Counted from the stretch's first letter, positions 1 through 10,700 are shown. The stretch is DNA of 64,000 nt from Mucilaginibacter endophyticus (GCF_003351025.1 NZ_QPCG01000001.1:1371949-1435948); one strand, 5' to 3'. Notes: generated by a model not told the origin, from the sequence alone. Translations and numbers: made by a program.

Positions 1-32
1 ACATATTTTTTTAGGAAGTAAAAAACAGTAAC

Positions 33-1487
33 ATGGCAACAACATACAAAACTCCGGGTGTTTATGTGGAAGAAATTCCGCTCCTACCTCCATCGGTAGC
101 CGAGGTTGAAACGGCTATCCCGGCCTTTATAGGCTACACACAAAACATTAGCTATAACGGGGCGTCGCTGCAGTACAACCCTGTCAGGATCAAATCGCTT
201 AAGGAATATGAGCAGATCTTTGGTTTTGCCGAAAATACTTTGTTCACCACAACCGGTACGGCAACAGGTATCAAAATCAAAAAAGCGGCGGGTGTGTTTT
301 CATTTGATGCCGCGGTTGATGATCCCTATGCAGCACTGAAATTCAGGATGTACTATTGCCTGCAGCTTTATTTTGCCAATGGCGGGGGCCCATGCTATAT
401 CGTATCGGCAGGGCAAACCGGCGCGGCTGTTGCGGTTGACAAAACCTTGCTTACCAACGCGCTTGCCGCTGTTCAGAAGGAAGATGAGCCAACCATCCTG
501 CTGTTTACCGACGCCGCAACGCTTACCGCCCCGGCAGATTATTACGGGTTATTTACCGCTGCACTGGCCCAGGCTGCATTTTTACAGGATAGAGTAGTGC
601 TTATTGATCCGTACGTAGCTGTTGCCGATAAAGGTAAAAAAGCCTTTGGCGATATCGCGACCGCTTTCCGTACAGCTATTGGGGTTAATAACCTAAGTTA
701 TGGAGCCGCTTATTATCCATGGCTACAAACCAGCATCAACTATTTCAGCGATGAAAGCAAGCAGCTGATTGTTACAGGCACAGGCGTTACCGCTACAGAT
801 TTTCCGGCTACTGCTGTGTTGCGCGATGATAAGAATACAGCCAACTCTATCTATCACATAAACAGCGATCTGTATAACTATATCAAACAGCAAACCAGCC
901 TGTTCTCGGTTATTTTGCCTCCGGCATCAGCAATAGCAGGCGTGTATGCCTCTGTTGATAATACCCGCGGTGTTTGGAAAGCCCCGGCAAACGTGAGCCT
1001 GAACATGGTTGTGGCACCTATGGTTAAAATTGATGATGCCGATCAGGAAGATATGAACGTTACCAGTACCGGTAAATCGGTAAATGCTATCAGGGCGTTT
1101 TCTGGTAAAGGTGTATTGGTTTGGGGGGCACGAACCCTTGCCGGTAATGATAATGAATGGCGCTACATATCTGTAAGGCGTTTCTTTAACATGGTTGAAG
1201 AATCGGTTAAAAACTCAACCCAGCCCTTTGTATTTGAGCCAAATGATGGCAATACCTGGGCTAAGGTACGTGGTATGATAGCCAACTTTTTAATACTGCA
1301 ATGGCGCGCGGGGGCTTTACAAGGCGCAAAACCCGAAGATGCATTCTTTGTACACGTTGGCCTTGGCGAAACCATGACCTCGCTTGATATACTGGAAGGC
1401 AGGCTCATTGTTGAGGTGGGCATGGCTGTGGTTCGTCCGGCAGAGTTCATTATTCTTCGCTTTAGTCATAAAATGGTTCAATCTTAA
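33..1487 (+). CDS. eCIS contractile sheath protein 1
   Basis: Sheath subunit of a contractile injection system (Cis2/Afp2-4 family, phage tail sheath fold). The N-terminus carries the typical sheath opening YKTPGVYVEEI at residues 5-15. The C-terminal core from about residue 295 holds GVW, NDNEWRYI and RRFFNMVEESV and ends in EVGMAVVRPAEFIILRFSHKM-type strands that exchange between neighbouring subunits in this family. At 484 aa it is the usual size. Sheath 2 follows after 11 nt and is strongly similar in the N-terminal 100 and C-terminal 190 residues, so the pair arose by duplication. The sheath contracts and drives the inner tube into the target. Any upstream eCIS genes lie outside the window. 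Confidence 0.95.
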   Translation: MATTYKTPGVYVEEIPLLPPSVAEVETAIPAFIGYTQNISYNGASLQYNPVRIKSLKEYEQIFGFAENTLFTTTGTATGIKIKKAAGVFSFDAAVDDPYAALKFRMYYCLQLYFANGGGPCYIVSAGQTGAAVAVDKTLLTNALAAVQKEDEPTILLFTDAATLTAPADYYGLFTAALAQAAFLQDRVVLIDPYVAVADKGKKAFGDIATAFRTAIGVNNLSYGAAYYPWLQTSINYFSDESKQLIVTGTGVTATDFPATAVLRDDKNTANSIYHINSDLYNYIKQQTSLFSVILPPASAIAGVYASVDNTRGVWKAPANVSLNMVVAPMVKIDDADQEDMNVTSTGKSVNAIRAFSGKGVLVWGARTLAGNDNEWRYISVRRFFNMVEESVKNSTQPFVFEPNDGNTWAKVRGMIANFLILQWRAGALQGAKPEDAFFVHVGLGETMTSLDILEGRLIVEVGMAVVRPAEFIILRFSHKMVQS

Positions 1488-1498
1488 ATCAATTAGTC

Positions 1499-3487
1499 AT
1501 GGCTTATAAAACACCCGGAGTTTACGTGCAGGAAATTGCACTGTTTCCGCCATCAGTTGCCCAGGTTGAAACCGCTATACCAGCCTTTATCGGCTTTACG
1601 GCCTTTGCATTAACGCCTGAAGGGAAATCATTGGTGAACATACCAACCCGTATAAAATCATTGCTGGAGTTTGAAAGCTTATTTGGTGGGGCCTATGTAC
1701 CGACAACTATAAAAGTTACTGTTAACCCGGCTAACAACCAGATCCTGGGCGTAGCATCCGACAAACGGTTTCACCTGTATGTATCGCTAAGGCAATATTT
1801 TGATAATGGCGGCGGCCCATGTTATATCGTTTCCGTTGGCGATTTTTCCGCAGCGGTAACAGCGCCGCCAATATCAGGAGGTATCGATACCCTTACTGCT
1901 GAGGATGAACCAACACTCATTCTGTTTCCAGATGCGGTTGAACTGCTAAGTGCCGGCAATCCGGATTTAGTAGCATTCAGTAATTTGCAAACGAAGGCTT
2001 TAGGACTTTGCGCCACCATGCAAGACAGGTTTTCAATACTTGACGTGCTGCAGGGCGATAAACGCCAGGATGTTACCAATAAGCCTATCGATAATTTCCG
2101 CAGCTCAATCGGGATCAATAACCTTAACTATGGCGCGGCTTATTATCCATGGATTATCACAAGTTACGATGTTAATGTAGATTTCAGGCAACTGGAGTTC
2201 TGGAATAATGCTTCACCATCAGTAAAGATCACCAACTACGATAGCTTTTCAAAAAGTCCTGCTGAGAAGGCCTTGGTAACTAACCTTCAAAATGCCGGTA
2301 AAGATACCGATAAGGTAATAAGCTTTGTTTTTAGCGCTGCCGCAGATGCAACCGCGCTGAGGGTAAATGGTATCGATGCTGTAAAGGCTAAGTTAAACGC
2401 GTTGGCCAATAACATTGCTCAAAACGTAACCCCGGATGTACAGCTAACCAGTTACCTGGATTTATTGGCAGCAATAGTAACATCCGGTAAAAAAGCCAAG
2501 GATGCTCCGGTTGCCGCATTATATGGTAACGATATTGATGCCTTAAGCAAAGATGCTAAACTTGAAGCAGCTATCACCAACCTTATTGCCTACGAAAAAA
2601 ACGCGAAGGTAGCTGCTAACACAACTGCCGGCCGTAACCCAACACCTGTTTATTCGGTATTGGATAATACGCCCTGGGTTGCCAACTCAAATTATGCTGC
2701 AATAGCTGCCAACGCCGATAATTTTACCAAAGATGCTGCCGGTGCACTTTCAATTGTACAGGCGCTGAGTGATACCGTCGCTACCATTTTAATAGGTTTT
2801 GGCGGTTTACTTAACGGCGCTTTGTTTTATGAAAACCTGGCCGAGCAGGCGCTGTTTTCAGGTAACGTATTCTTCGGTGCAGCCAACTCGGCGGTAACGC
2901 TTAAGATGAGCACCATTCCTCCATCGGGAGCGATAGCCGGGGTTTATGCCAATGTTGACGGCACACGCGGTGTTTGGAAAGTACCTGCCAACGTGAGCCT
3001 GAACAATGTGATTGGCCCTGCCGTGAAAATCGACAACAGTGATCAGGACGACATGAATGTTACCGCTACCGGCAAGTCAATCAATGCTATCAGGGCTTTT
3101 GCAGGCCGCGGTACGCTGGTTTGGGGCGCGCGCACTTTAACAGGTAATGATAACGAATGGCGCTACATCCCGGTTAGACGATTCTTCATCATGGTTGAAG
3201 AATCGGTTAAAAAAGCGACTTATCCTTTCGTTTTCGAAAATAACGACGCCAACACCTGGACTAAGGTTAGGGTAATGATCCAGAACTTTTTAACGCTGCA
3301 ATGGCGTGCGGGTGCCTTACAAGGCGCTAAGCCCGAAGACGCGTTTTTTGTTCACGTTGGCCTTAACGAAACCATGACCGCGCTTGATATTCTGGAAGGT
3401 CGCATGATAGTTGAAATAGGTATGGCTGTAGTAAGGCCTGCCGAGTTCATCATCCTTCGCTTCTCGCACAAAATGCAGGAGAGTTAA
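1499..3487 (+). CDS. eCIS contractile sheath protein 2, with large insertion
   Basis: Second sheath paralogue of 662 aa. The ends align closely with sheath 1 (YKTPGVYVQEI near the start, RFSHKMQES at the end). Between the shared YYPW motif (residue 215) and the shared PPSGAIAGVYA motif (about residue 474) it has about 258 residues where sheath 1 has about 69. The extra 190 or so residues are Ala/Asn/Lys rich and look helical, and probably sit on the outer sheath surface. Multiple sheath paralogues are normal in the Afp/PVC type of eCIS. Whether this one builds a special ring near the baseplate or decorates the whole sheath cannot be told from sequence. Confidence 0.93.
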   Translation: MAYKTPGVYVQEIALFPPSVAQVETAIPAFIGFTAFALTPEGKSLVNIPTRIKSLLEFESLFGGAYVPTTIKVTVNPANNQILGVASDKRFHLYVSLRQYFDNGGGPCYIVSVGDFSAAVTAPPISGGIDTLTAEDEPTLILFPDAVELLSAGNPDLVAFSNLQTKALGLCATMQDRFSILDVLQGDKRQDVTNKPIDNFRSSIGINNLNYGAAYYPWIITSYDVNVDFRQLEFWNNASPSVKITNYDSFSKSPAEKALVTNLQNAGKDTDKVISFVFSAAADATALRVNGIDAVKAKLNALANNIAQNVTPDVQLTSYLDLLAAIVTSGKKAKDAPVAALYGNDIDALSKDAKLEAAITNLIAYEKNAKVAANTTAGRNPTPVYSVLDNTPWVANSNYAAIAANADNFTKDAAGALSIVQALSDTVATILIGFGGLLNGALFYENLAEQALFSGNVFFGAANSAVTLKMSTIPPSGAIAGVYANVDGTRGVWKVPANVSLNNVIGPAVKIDNSDQDDMNVTATGKSINAIRAFAGRGTLVWGARTLTGNDNEWRYIPVRRFFIMVEESVKKATYPFVFENNDANTWTKVRVMIQNFLTLQWRAGALQGAKPEDAFFVHVGLNETMTALDILEGRMIVEIGMAVVRPAEFIILRFSHKMQES

Positions 3488-3525
3488 ATAAATCAAATCT
3501 TTGAATTTCTTTTAAAACAAATAAA

Positions 3526-3957
3526 ATGGCAAATTATCCTCTACCCAAATTCCATTTCCAGGTTGACTGGGGTGGCACACGCATCGGTTTTACGGAAGTA
3601 ACCGGATTACAGATAGAAACCGAAGTGATTGAATACCGCGAAGGTAGCAGCAAGGAGTACAATAAAGTAAAGATGCCTGGCATGCGCAAATTCGGTAACA
3701 TCACTTTAAAACGTGGCACATTTGCTAACGACAACGAGTTTTATGATTGGATGAACACCGTAAAACTAAACCAGATAGACCGCCGCGACCTTACCATTAA
3801 CCTGCTTAATGAAGAGCATCAGCCGGTAGTTACCTGGTCGGTTAAAAACGCTTTCCCGGTTAAGATCCAGTCTGCCGATTTAAAGGCCGATGCCAACGAA
3901 GCCGCAATTGAAACGCTTGAGGTTGCACACGAAGGTTTAACCATTAAAAACGGCTAA
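3526..3957 (+). CDS. eCIS inner tube protein 1
   Basis: 143-aa tube subunit (Cis1/Cis5, T4 gp19-like fold). It opens with PLPKFHFQVDWGG followed by GFTEVTGLQIETEVIEYREG, the typical first strands of eCIS and T6SS Hcp-like tube proteins. The middle has KRGTF...DWMNTVK and RRDLTINLLNEEHQPVVTW, shared with the next gene. It stacks as rings to form the channel inside the sheath. It begins 38 nt after sheath 2 and ends 2 nt before tube protein 2. Confidence 0.93.
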   Translation: MANYPLPKFHFQVDWGGTRIGFTEVTGLQIETEVIEYREGSSKEYNKVKMPGMRKFGNITLKRGTFANDNEFYDWMNTVKLNQIDRRDLTINLLNEEHQPVVTWSVKNAFPVKIQSADLKADANEAAIETLEVAHEGLTIKNG

Positions 3958-3959
3958 TC

Positions 3960-4418
3960 ATGGCCTTCGACGCTAAATCGGGTTATCCGCCTTTAGGTTT
4001 TCACTTTAAGGTGGTGTTTACGGGCATTGGCGATGAAGATATCGACAGCCGCTTTCAGAACGTATCGGGCCTATCTATGGAGATGGAAACAGAATCCAAA
4101 AAGGAAGGTGGCGAAAACCGTTTTGAACACGCGCTACCGGTGAGGGCCAAGTTTCCGGCACTGGTGCTGAAACGGGGTTTGATCACCGAATCGAAACTGC
4201 TGATGGATTGGTGTAATAACGTGTTCAATAATTTTATTATCGAACCTAAAGACCTTACTGTAAGCCTGCTTAATGAAGAGCATGACCCGCTTTTAACGTG
4301 GAATGTAGTGCAGGCCTGGCCCAAAAAGTGGAGCCTGAGCGATCTGAACGCCGAGCAGAACAGTATCGCGATTGAAAGTTTTGAATTGCAATACCAGTAT
4401 TACACCCTTCAAACCTGA
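3960..4418 (+). CDS. eCIS inner tube protein 2
   Basis: 152-aa paralogue of the preceding tube protein. It shares the plan GFHFKVVF, FQNVSGLSMEMETE, LKRGLI...LMDWCNN and DLTVSLLNEEHDPLLTW. eCIS normally encode a main tube protein and one or more variants forming the lowest layers that meet the baseplate, so this may be the Cis5-like initiator. Which copy is the bulk tube cannot be decided here. The neighbour on the right is the DUF5908-type small protein. Confidence 0.92.
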   Translation: MAFDAKSGYPPLGFHFKVVFTGIGDEDIDSRFQNVSGLSMEMETESKKEGGENRFEHALPVRAKFPALVLKRGLITESKLLMDWCNNVFNNFIIEPKDLTVSLLNEEHDPLLTWNVVQAWPKKWSLSDLNAEQNSIAIESFELQYQYYTLQT

Positions 4419-4422
4419 TGTT

Positions 4423-4608
4423 ATGCCAATCGAGATCAGAGAATTGAACATCCGCGTGAGCGTAAACCAAAGCCCTGCCGAACAGGATTCAGGTGCCGGT
4501 GGTGGAGGCGGTGGTGCAAAAGGCGGAGGAGGTGGTGATAAAGACGAGATCATTGCCGAATGCGTGGAGCAGATATTGGAGATTTTGAAAAATAAAAACG
4601 AACGCTGA
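4423..4608 (+). CDS. small DUF5908-type eCIS protein (Cis6-like)
   Basis: 61-aa protein starting at the internal ATG at 4423, which gives MPIEIRELNIRVSV, the usual opening of DUF5908 proteins found between tube and LysM genes in eCIS clusters. An upstream in-frame ATG would run 51 nt into the tube gene and is rejected. The middle is a glycine linker (two runs of about five to six Gly around a Lys) followed by a short acidic helix (DEIIAECVEQILEIL). It sits at the Afp6 position. Its exact role is unknown to me. The stop overlaps the next start (TGATG). Confidence 0.85.
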   Translation: MPIEIRELNIRVSVNQSPAEQDSGAGGGGGGAKGGGGGDKDEIIAECVEQILEILKNKNER

Positions 4609-5279
4609 TGCCTGATAATGTAACCAAAATGAAGATCGTGGCCTGGTCCGATCCGCAGAGCAAGAATGAAGAAGGCTCCATGACGGTACAGGTTAACCCC
4701 GAAAGCTACAGCCAGAAGATCGAGATCAAATACTCTGACAAGCAGGCGCAGGGAACATCGGGCAAGCTGCCCAAGTTTTCCAAGATCGAGCCTCAGAAGA
4801 TGGATTTTGAACTGATGTTTGATCGAACCGGGGTTATAAACGGCGCTACAGCCGGTGATTTGGGAGTTGACGAAGATATCGATAACCTGCAAAAACTCAT
4901 CATCGAGTACCAGGGTGATAAGCACCGGCCAAGGTTTGTAAGCATTTACTGGGGCACGCTTCAGTTTGATGGCGCTTTGGAAACCATGGACATCAGCTAT
5001 AAATTGTTTGATAACCAGGGGCGCCCACTGAGGGCCATTGTAAAGGCTACATTCATTGGATCGGTTGAGGATAAAAAGCGGGTAGCGAAGGAAAACGCCC
5101 AATCGCCCGATTTAACCAAAGTGAGGGTGGTAAATGAAGGGGATACCCTGCCGCTGCTCTGCTACCAGATTTATGGCGATTCAAAGTATTACATAGAAGT
5201 AGCCCAGGCAAACAGCCTCAACGATTTCAGATACCTGCAAACAGGTACCAAAATCAAGTTTCCACCATTAAATCAATAA
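4608..5279 (+). CDS. eCIS LysM tube-baseplate adaptor (Cis7)
   Basis: 223-aa protein of the Afp7/T4 gp53-like type. The N-terminal part (MTVQVNPESYSQKIEIKYSD, then MDFELMFDRTGV) is the CIS tube/baseplate adaptor domain. The C-terminal 50 residues (from about residue 173, VVNEGDTLPLLCYQIYGD ... TGTKIKFPPL) form a LysM-like module. In the family this protein joins the first tube ring to the spike hub. Translational coupling with both neighbours (1-nt overlap upstream, 6-nt gap downstream) fits co-expression in fixed ratio. Confidence 0.92.
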   Translation: MPDNVTKMKIVAWSDPQSKNEEGSMTVQVNPESYSQKIEIKYSDKQAQGTSGKLPKFSKIEPQKMDFELMFDRTGVINGATAGDLGVDEDIDNLQKLIIEYQGDKHRPRFVSIYWGTLQFDGALETMDISYKLFDNQGRPLRAIVKATFIGSVEDKKRVAKENAQSPDLTKVRVVNEGDTLPLLCYQIYGDSKYYIEVAQANSLNDFRYLQTGTKIKFPPLNQ

Positions 5280-5285
5280 CAAGCC

Positions 5286-7037
5286 ATGGCAGATAGCCGC
5301 ACCATAGAAACCACCCGGCCCGCTACCGTTGTTACCCACATTGTAAAAATTGAGGGTACCGAGATACCGCGCACCATGCAGGTGGAGGCTATTGTGATTG
5401 ATAAAGGCATAAACCGTATTGCTGCAGCTAAACTGGTGCTCATTGATGGCGATACCTCGGCACAAAAATTTGATGCCAGCAACGGCGACTTATTTATACC
5501 TGGGAAAAACATTGAGATACTATGTGGTTATGAATCTGATAACTATACACTGTTTAAAGGTGTGGTTATTAAACACAGTATCAAACTCCGCAACAGCGGT
5601 TCGCAGTTGGTTATTGAATGCCGCGACAAAGCTATAGCCATGACCCTGGCCCGCCACAGCAAATATTTTGGCGAAAACGTGAAGGATAGCGATGCTATAA
5701 ACACGGTTGCCAGTACTTACAGCGGTGTAACCGCCGATGTAGCCGATATGAACATCACCAGCAGCGATCTGGTACAATATGAGGCTACCGATTGGGATTT
5801 TATAACCGGCCGGGCCGAAATAAATGGGATGCTTGTTTATACCGATGATAATAACTTATCCATCAAAAAGCCCGAAATAAGTGGCAGCGCGGTTGTAGAA
5901 TTATCATTTGGGGCCACCATGCTGGAGTTGGATGCCGAAATTGATTCGCGCATTCAGTTCCCCTCCATAACCGGCCGCACCTGGAACCCCGCATCGCAGG
6001 AAATTGAGAAGGTTGATGCCAACCCACCATCTGGCGAGTTGAATGGCAACCTGTCAAGCGATGACCTGGCCGGGGTGTTCAGTGAAAGTAATTATCACCT
6101 GAACCACGGCGGCAAACTTTCACAGCCTGAATTGCAGGCCTGGGCAACAGCACTTAAACAAAAACAGGTGCTTTCAAAAGTGCGGGGCAGGGTAAAGTTT
6201 AAAGGTATTCATACGGTTAAACCAGGAATGATCATTAAGCTAAGCAACCTGAGCGACAGGTTTAACGGCAATGCCTTTGTAAGTCACATTCAGCATCATG
6301 TATCTGCCGGCGACTGGCAGCTTGAGGCGCAGTTTGGTTTAGACCCACAATGGTTTACCGAAAAGTTTGAAACCAGTATTAAACCGGCTTCGGCTTTAAT
6401 CCAGGCGGTTCCGGGTTTGCAGATAGGGGTGGTTACCCAGTTGGAAAGCGACCCTGATGGCGAGTGCCGCATCCTGGTGCGTATGCCGGTGATCAGTCCG
6501 GATGATCAGGGGATCTGGGCCCGCGTAGCTACATTGGATGCCGGAAAAGACCGCGGGAGTTTCTTTTTACCCGAAGTGGGCGACGAAGTGGTAGTTGGTT
6601 TTCTTAACAGCGATCCACGCAAACCGGTAGTGCTTGGTATGCTCAACAGCAGCAGTAAAAACGCTCCTTTAACCGCCGCCGACGCCAACAACCAAAAGGG
6701 CTTTGTAACCCGCAGTAAAATGAAACTTGTTTTTGATGACGATAAAAAATCGATAACCATCGAAACGCCTGCCGGGAAAAAAATCACCATGGATGAGGAC
6801 GCCGGAGCGATAGAGTTAAAGGACGAAAACAATAATTCGATAAAAATGAATAGCGATGGCATAACCATCGAAACCCAGGGCAAACTGGTGCTTAAAGCCC
6901 AGCAGGATTTTAATGCCGAAGGAATGAATTTAAGCCTTAAAGCCAACACCGCGCTATCGGCCGAGGGATCGGCCAGTGTTGAGGTAAAATCAAGCGGCAC
7001 GGCGGCGCTTAAAGGTTCAATAGTACAAATAAACTAA
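5286..7037 (+). CDS. eCIS spike protein, VgrG-like (Cis8)
   Basis: 583-aa VgrG/gp27-gp5-type spike. Residues 1-360 form the gp27-like hub. An OB-fold follows from about residue 380 (IGVVTQLESDPDGECRILV ... WARVATLDAG ... PEVGDEVVVGFLNSDPRKP). From about 480 short repeats of the type TIETPAGKKITMDED and GITIETQGKLVLKAQ form the C-terminal beta-helix needle. It trimerises under the tube and carries the PAAR tip, whose gene starts 8 nt downstream. No extra toxin domain follows the needle. Confidence 0.95.
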   Translation: MADSRTIETTRPATVVTHIVKIEGTEIPRTMQVEAIVIDKGINRIAAAKLVLIDGDTSAQKFDASNGDLFIPGKNIEILCGYESDNYTLFKGVVIKHSIKLRNSGSQLVIECRDKAIAMTLARHSKYFGENVKDSDAINTVASTYSGVTADVADMNITSSDLVQYEATDWDFITGRAEINGMLVYTDDNNLSIKKPEISGSAVVELSFGATMLELDAEIDSRIQFPSITGRTWNPASQEIEKVDANPPSGELNGNLSSDDLAGVFSESNYHLNHGGKLSQPELQAWATALKQKQVLSKVRGRVKFKGIHTVKPGMIIKLSNLSDRFNGNAFVSHIQHHVSAGDWQLEAQFGLDPQWFTEKFETSIKPASALIQAVPGLQIGVVTQLESDPDGECRILVRMPVISPDDQGIWARVATLDAGKDRGSFFLPEVGDEVVVGFLNSDPRKPVVLGMLNSSSKNAPLTAADANNQKGFVTRSKMKLVFDDDKKSITIETPAGKKITMDEDAGAIELKDENNNSIKMNSDGITIETQGKLVLKAQQDFNAEGMNLSLKANTALSAEGSASVEVKSSGTAALKGSIVQIN

Positions 7038-7045
7038 TAACAAAA

Positions 7046-7336
7046 ATGGGAGCAGCAGCACGGATAGGCGATATGCACGTATGCCCGATGGTTACAGGCA
7101 TTGTGCCTCATGTAGGCGGGCCGGTAATAGGGCCGGGGGTACCAACAGTACTCATTGGCGGTATGCCTGCTGTATGCGTGGGCGATATGTGTACCTGCGT
7201 GGGTCCGCCCGATTCTATAATCATGGGCTCGGCAACGGTGCTGATAGGAGGGAAACCTGCTGCCCGTATGGGCGACAGCACGGCCCACGGCGGATCGATA
7301 GTGTTAGGCTGCCCAACAGTAATAATCGGAGGCTGA
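7046..7336 (+). CDS. PAAR spike tip protein (Cis10)
   Basis: 96-aa stand-alone PAAR protein without a toxin extension. It shows the glycine-rich repeats GPGVPTVLIGGMPAVCVGD and GSATVLIGGKPAARMGD and ends in GCPTVIIGG. His and Cys residues (HVCP near the start, CTC in the middle, H in STAHGG) are the likely metal ligands. It caps the spike needle. The PAAR gene comes before gp25 here, the reverse of the Afp order. Spacing to gp25 is 3 nt. Confidence 0.95.
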   Translation: MGAAARIGDMHVCPMVTGIVPHVGGPVIGPGVPTVLIGGMPAVCVGDMCTCVGPPDSIIMGSATVLIGGKPAARMGDSTAHGGSIVLGCPTVIIGG

Positions 7337-7339
7337 TCA

Positions 7340-7762
7340 ATGGAACCAAAAATACCTTTTATAGGCAGGGGATGGAGTTTCCCGCCAAGCTTTGACAAGG
7401 CTGCCGGCAAAGTTGAAATGCTTACCGACGAAGCCGATATTGAAAGCAGTCTTGGCATACTGTTCACCACCCGTTTAGGCGAACGCATTATGCAGCCAAC
7501 CTTCGGGTGCGATTTACAGAAAGTAGTTTTTGAGGCAGTTAACCTAACGCTCAAAACCTATATCAAAGATTTGATTGAAACAGCCGTACTGTACTTTGAA
7601 CCAAGGATAACGCTTAACAGCACCGAGGTTGACAGCAGTATGGATAACGAAGGGATATTGCTTATTAAGCTCAATTACACGGTACGTACCACCAATTCAA
7701 GGTACAACTACGTGTTCCCTTACTATAAAAATGATATTACCAGCATAACTACCAACCCATAA
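7340..7762 (+). CDS. gp25-like baseplate wedge protein (Cis9)
   Basis: 140-aa GPW/gp25 family protein. The family signature is present: EADIESSLGILFTTRLGERIMQP followed by FGCDLQKVVFE, with the EPRI motif downstream (YFEPRITL). gp25 proteins start sheath assembly on the baseplate wedges and contact sheath subunits. It is 3 nt after PAAR and 8 nt before the baseplate J gene, in one transcription unit. Confidence 0.95.
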   Translation: MEPKIPFIGRGWSFPPSFDKAAGKVEMLTDEADIESSLGILFTTRLGERIMQPTFGCDLQKVVFEAVNLTLKTYIKDLIETAVLYFEPRITLNSTEVDSSMDNEGILLIKLNYTVRTTNSRYNYVFPYYKNDITSITTNP

Positions 7763-7770
7763 CCAAAACC

Positions 7771-10700
7771 ATGGCCTGTAACGATAAAAATCCGCTTCAA
7801 CGTGATGGCTCAAGCCAGTCACAGCGCTTTCTGAAAGCGCTTGACCCAGCCAGCGCCCCAATTGAAGAATTGGGCATGGAAGACTGGCTAACGTTTGCGG
7901 CTGCTTATGCCGAAAAGATAAACTACTATACCCTTAAAGACAGTAACTATCCGCAGGGCGACTGGAAACCATTTTTTATTCAGGATAAAAAGGCGCTGCA
8001 GGATTTTTTAAAACAGGTTGAGGTTAAAATGCAAAATGCCGGCCTGGGTTTCCCCGATTCAAGCATTAAAAGTGATGTTGAGCCACACCTGGCGCTGTTT
8101 ATGTGCTTCATTATGCTGTTGCAGCACTCGGAAGACGCGCTGAACCAGTTTACCGGCCGCCATCTTGATTTTTACTTTAAACGAGTGCTACAACTGCGTA
8201 ACCGCCCCGAAGTTCCGGATAAGGTGCATGTGATATTTGAACTGGCCCGTAACCTTACCGGCTATCTTTTACCGGAGGATACAGCACTTGATGCAGGAAA
8301 AGACAAAAGTCAAAAGCCTAAGCCGATAGTTTTTAAAACCAACGCCGAACTGGCCGTAAACAGTGCTACCATAGCTGCTATGAAAAGCTGGTACCAATCA
8401 CCGGCGGATAATAAGGTGGCTTATGCCGATGTTACTTTCTCCGCGGATGGTTTGGGTACCCCTTTTAAAGATGATGTACCTAAATGGAACCCATTTGGCA
8501 GCCAAAGCTGGCCAACCGCCTCAATGGGTTTTGCTTTCGCCTCAAAAGTACTGCTGCTGAGCGAGGGAGATCGTACCATTACGCTAACACTTAACTTTAC
8601 CGGGCTTGATTCTTTCGACCCCGCGTTAATAGCACAACAGTTCAAAGTTTTCCTAACCTCTGAAAAGGACTGGCTTCAGGCTAATTTTTCTTCAAAAGTC
8701 CCCACCGCGCTTAGCGATCAAAAACTGGTTATCACCTTAAATATACCGCCAAAAGACAAAGCTATAGTGCCTTATGATCAAACCGTTCATAAAGAAAATT
8801 ACAAAACAGATTTTCCTGTAATCCGGCTGTTAATGAGCGTTCAGGACAAGGCTTATCCGGTTTATCAGGCCTTAAGCAAAGCAAAGCTTAACGACGTGAA
8901 AATAGAGGTGGAAGTAACAGGTATGAAAAACCTGGCTGTTGAAAATGACAATGGTAAAGTAGATCCGTCAAAACCGTTTCTCGCTTTTGGGGCGGTGCCT
9001 AAGATCCATTCAAACCTGTATATTGGTAATACCGAGATATTTCAGAAACAATGGACAGAAATTACACCTCAAATTAATTGGAAAGGTGTTCCTGATCCGA
9101 TAGAGGCCTATTATAATGCTTACCGTGCCGACTTTGTAAGTCCCTCTTTTACACCGAGCGCTTATACCATTGTTGCCAACTCGCCCACAACGGATTTTGG
9201 AGGCAGGGTAATAACCGGTAAAGACAGTTTTACTGCTAAGGTTTCATACATAAAAGATGGCGATTGGTTTCCTACCGGAGGTGGCAGCACTATCGACGTA
9301 CTCGATCCTTCGTTTACTTTAAAGCCGGATGGTGTACCCCAGCCAGCAAATCAGGCACCGCATTTTGTTAATCAATACCTTTACTTTAACGTATCCGGAG
9401 CCTTTAACTATGGGGGTGGTGCACAGGCCGAAAAAGCGCTTGTACAACAATATGTGCAACCGATGCAGTTCTTTTTCCCTACGCTGGGTTTTATAGGCTT
9501 TCAGCAAACTGCCACACAGGTGCAAACGCAAACCGAAAACTTTTCGGCCGGAGTTAAGGACAATTATATCCGCATTAATTTAGACCGCGACTTTTTACAC
9601 GGCGAATACCCTAAGCTATTTGCGGCGGCCATGATCAAAAAAGATGGCACATCAATTATACCGTCGGTACCTTATACACCCGAAATAGGATCGCTTACTA
9701 TAGACTATAAAGCATTTGCTTCAAATGATATTGACAATCTTACCGGCAGTAATAATAATGCAACGCTGTTAGCCGACTATGTAAATCATAACGTACAGTT
9801 TTTTCACGAGACGCCCTTTGGCCAGGCCGAGCAGCATGCTTTTCTAAAGAAACAATTTCATGGTCTTATTGACGGTAATATTACAGCAATACCGCAGGCA
9901 CCTGATCTTGCAGCTTTTTACCTGGGTATTGCAGGCATTGCAACCGGTTCGGTAGCCAGTATTCTTTTCCAGGTGGCAGAGGGAAGCGAAGACGCGCTTG
10001 CCCCTTCATTTACAGATACCATTCAGCCTAAATGGTATTACTTGTCGGGCAATGAATGGCTTGCTTTGGATAAAAGCAATATCATTAGCGATGATACCAA
10101 TGATTTTTTACGCTCCGGGATCATCAAATTCTTGATCCCCGACGGGGCTACAACCAACAATACCTTCTTAAACCAAAGCCTTACCTGGCTTGGGGTTGAG
10201 TTGCCAACCGCGGTTACAATTGATTCGGTTTGCAAGTTCATCAATGTACATATCCAGGCTGCGAAAGCTCAGTTTGTCGATAACGATAATGAACTTTCGC
10301 ACCTTGAAGCAGGGTTGCTAGCAGCCACTATCAGTAAACTGGTTGACAGGCTGCCGCAGATCAAATCGGTTGCGCAGCCTTATGCATCCTTCGGTGGCCT
10401 GCTTCCGGAAAATGACGATGCCTTCCGTTTGAGGGTAAGCGAGCGCCTGAGGCACAAACATCGTGCAATTACCATCTGGGATTATGAACACCTGGTAATG
10501 GCGCAGTTTCCGCAGGTGTTCAGGGTTAAATGCCTTAACCATACTAATGATGATATAGAAGTAGCTCCGGGCAGCGTGAGGGTGGTAGCTATTCCCGATA
10601 TCCGTAACCAGATCAGTTTTGACCCATTTAAGCCCCGTGTTAGCAAAAATACACTGAGCGAGATCACTAAATACTTATCGGGCTTAAACTCCATGCATGT

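Noticed and set aside
4293..5102. 269-aa open frame on the - strand opposite tube, DUF5908 and LysM genes
   Set aside because: Overlaps three well-supported eCIS genes; its proline runs are the complement of the glycine linker.
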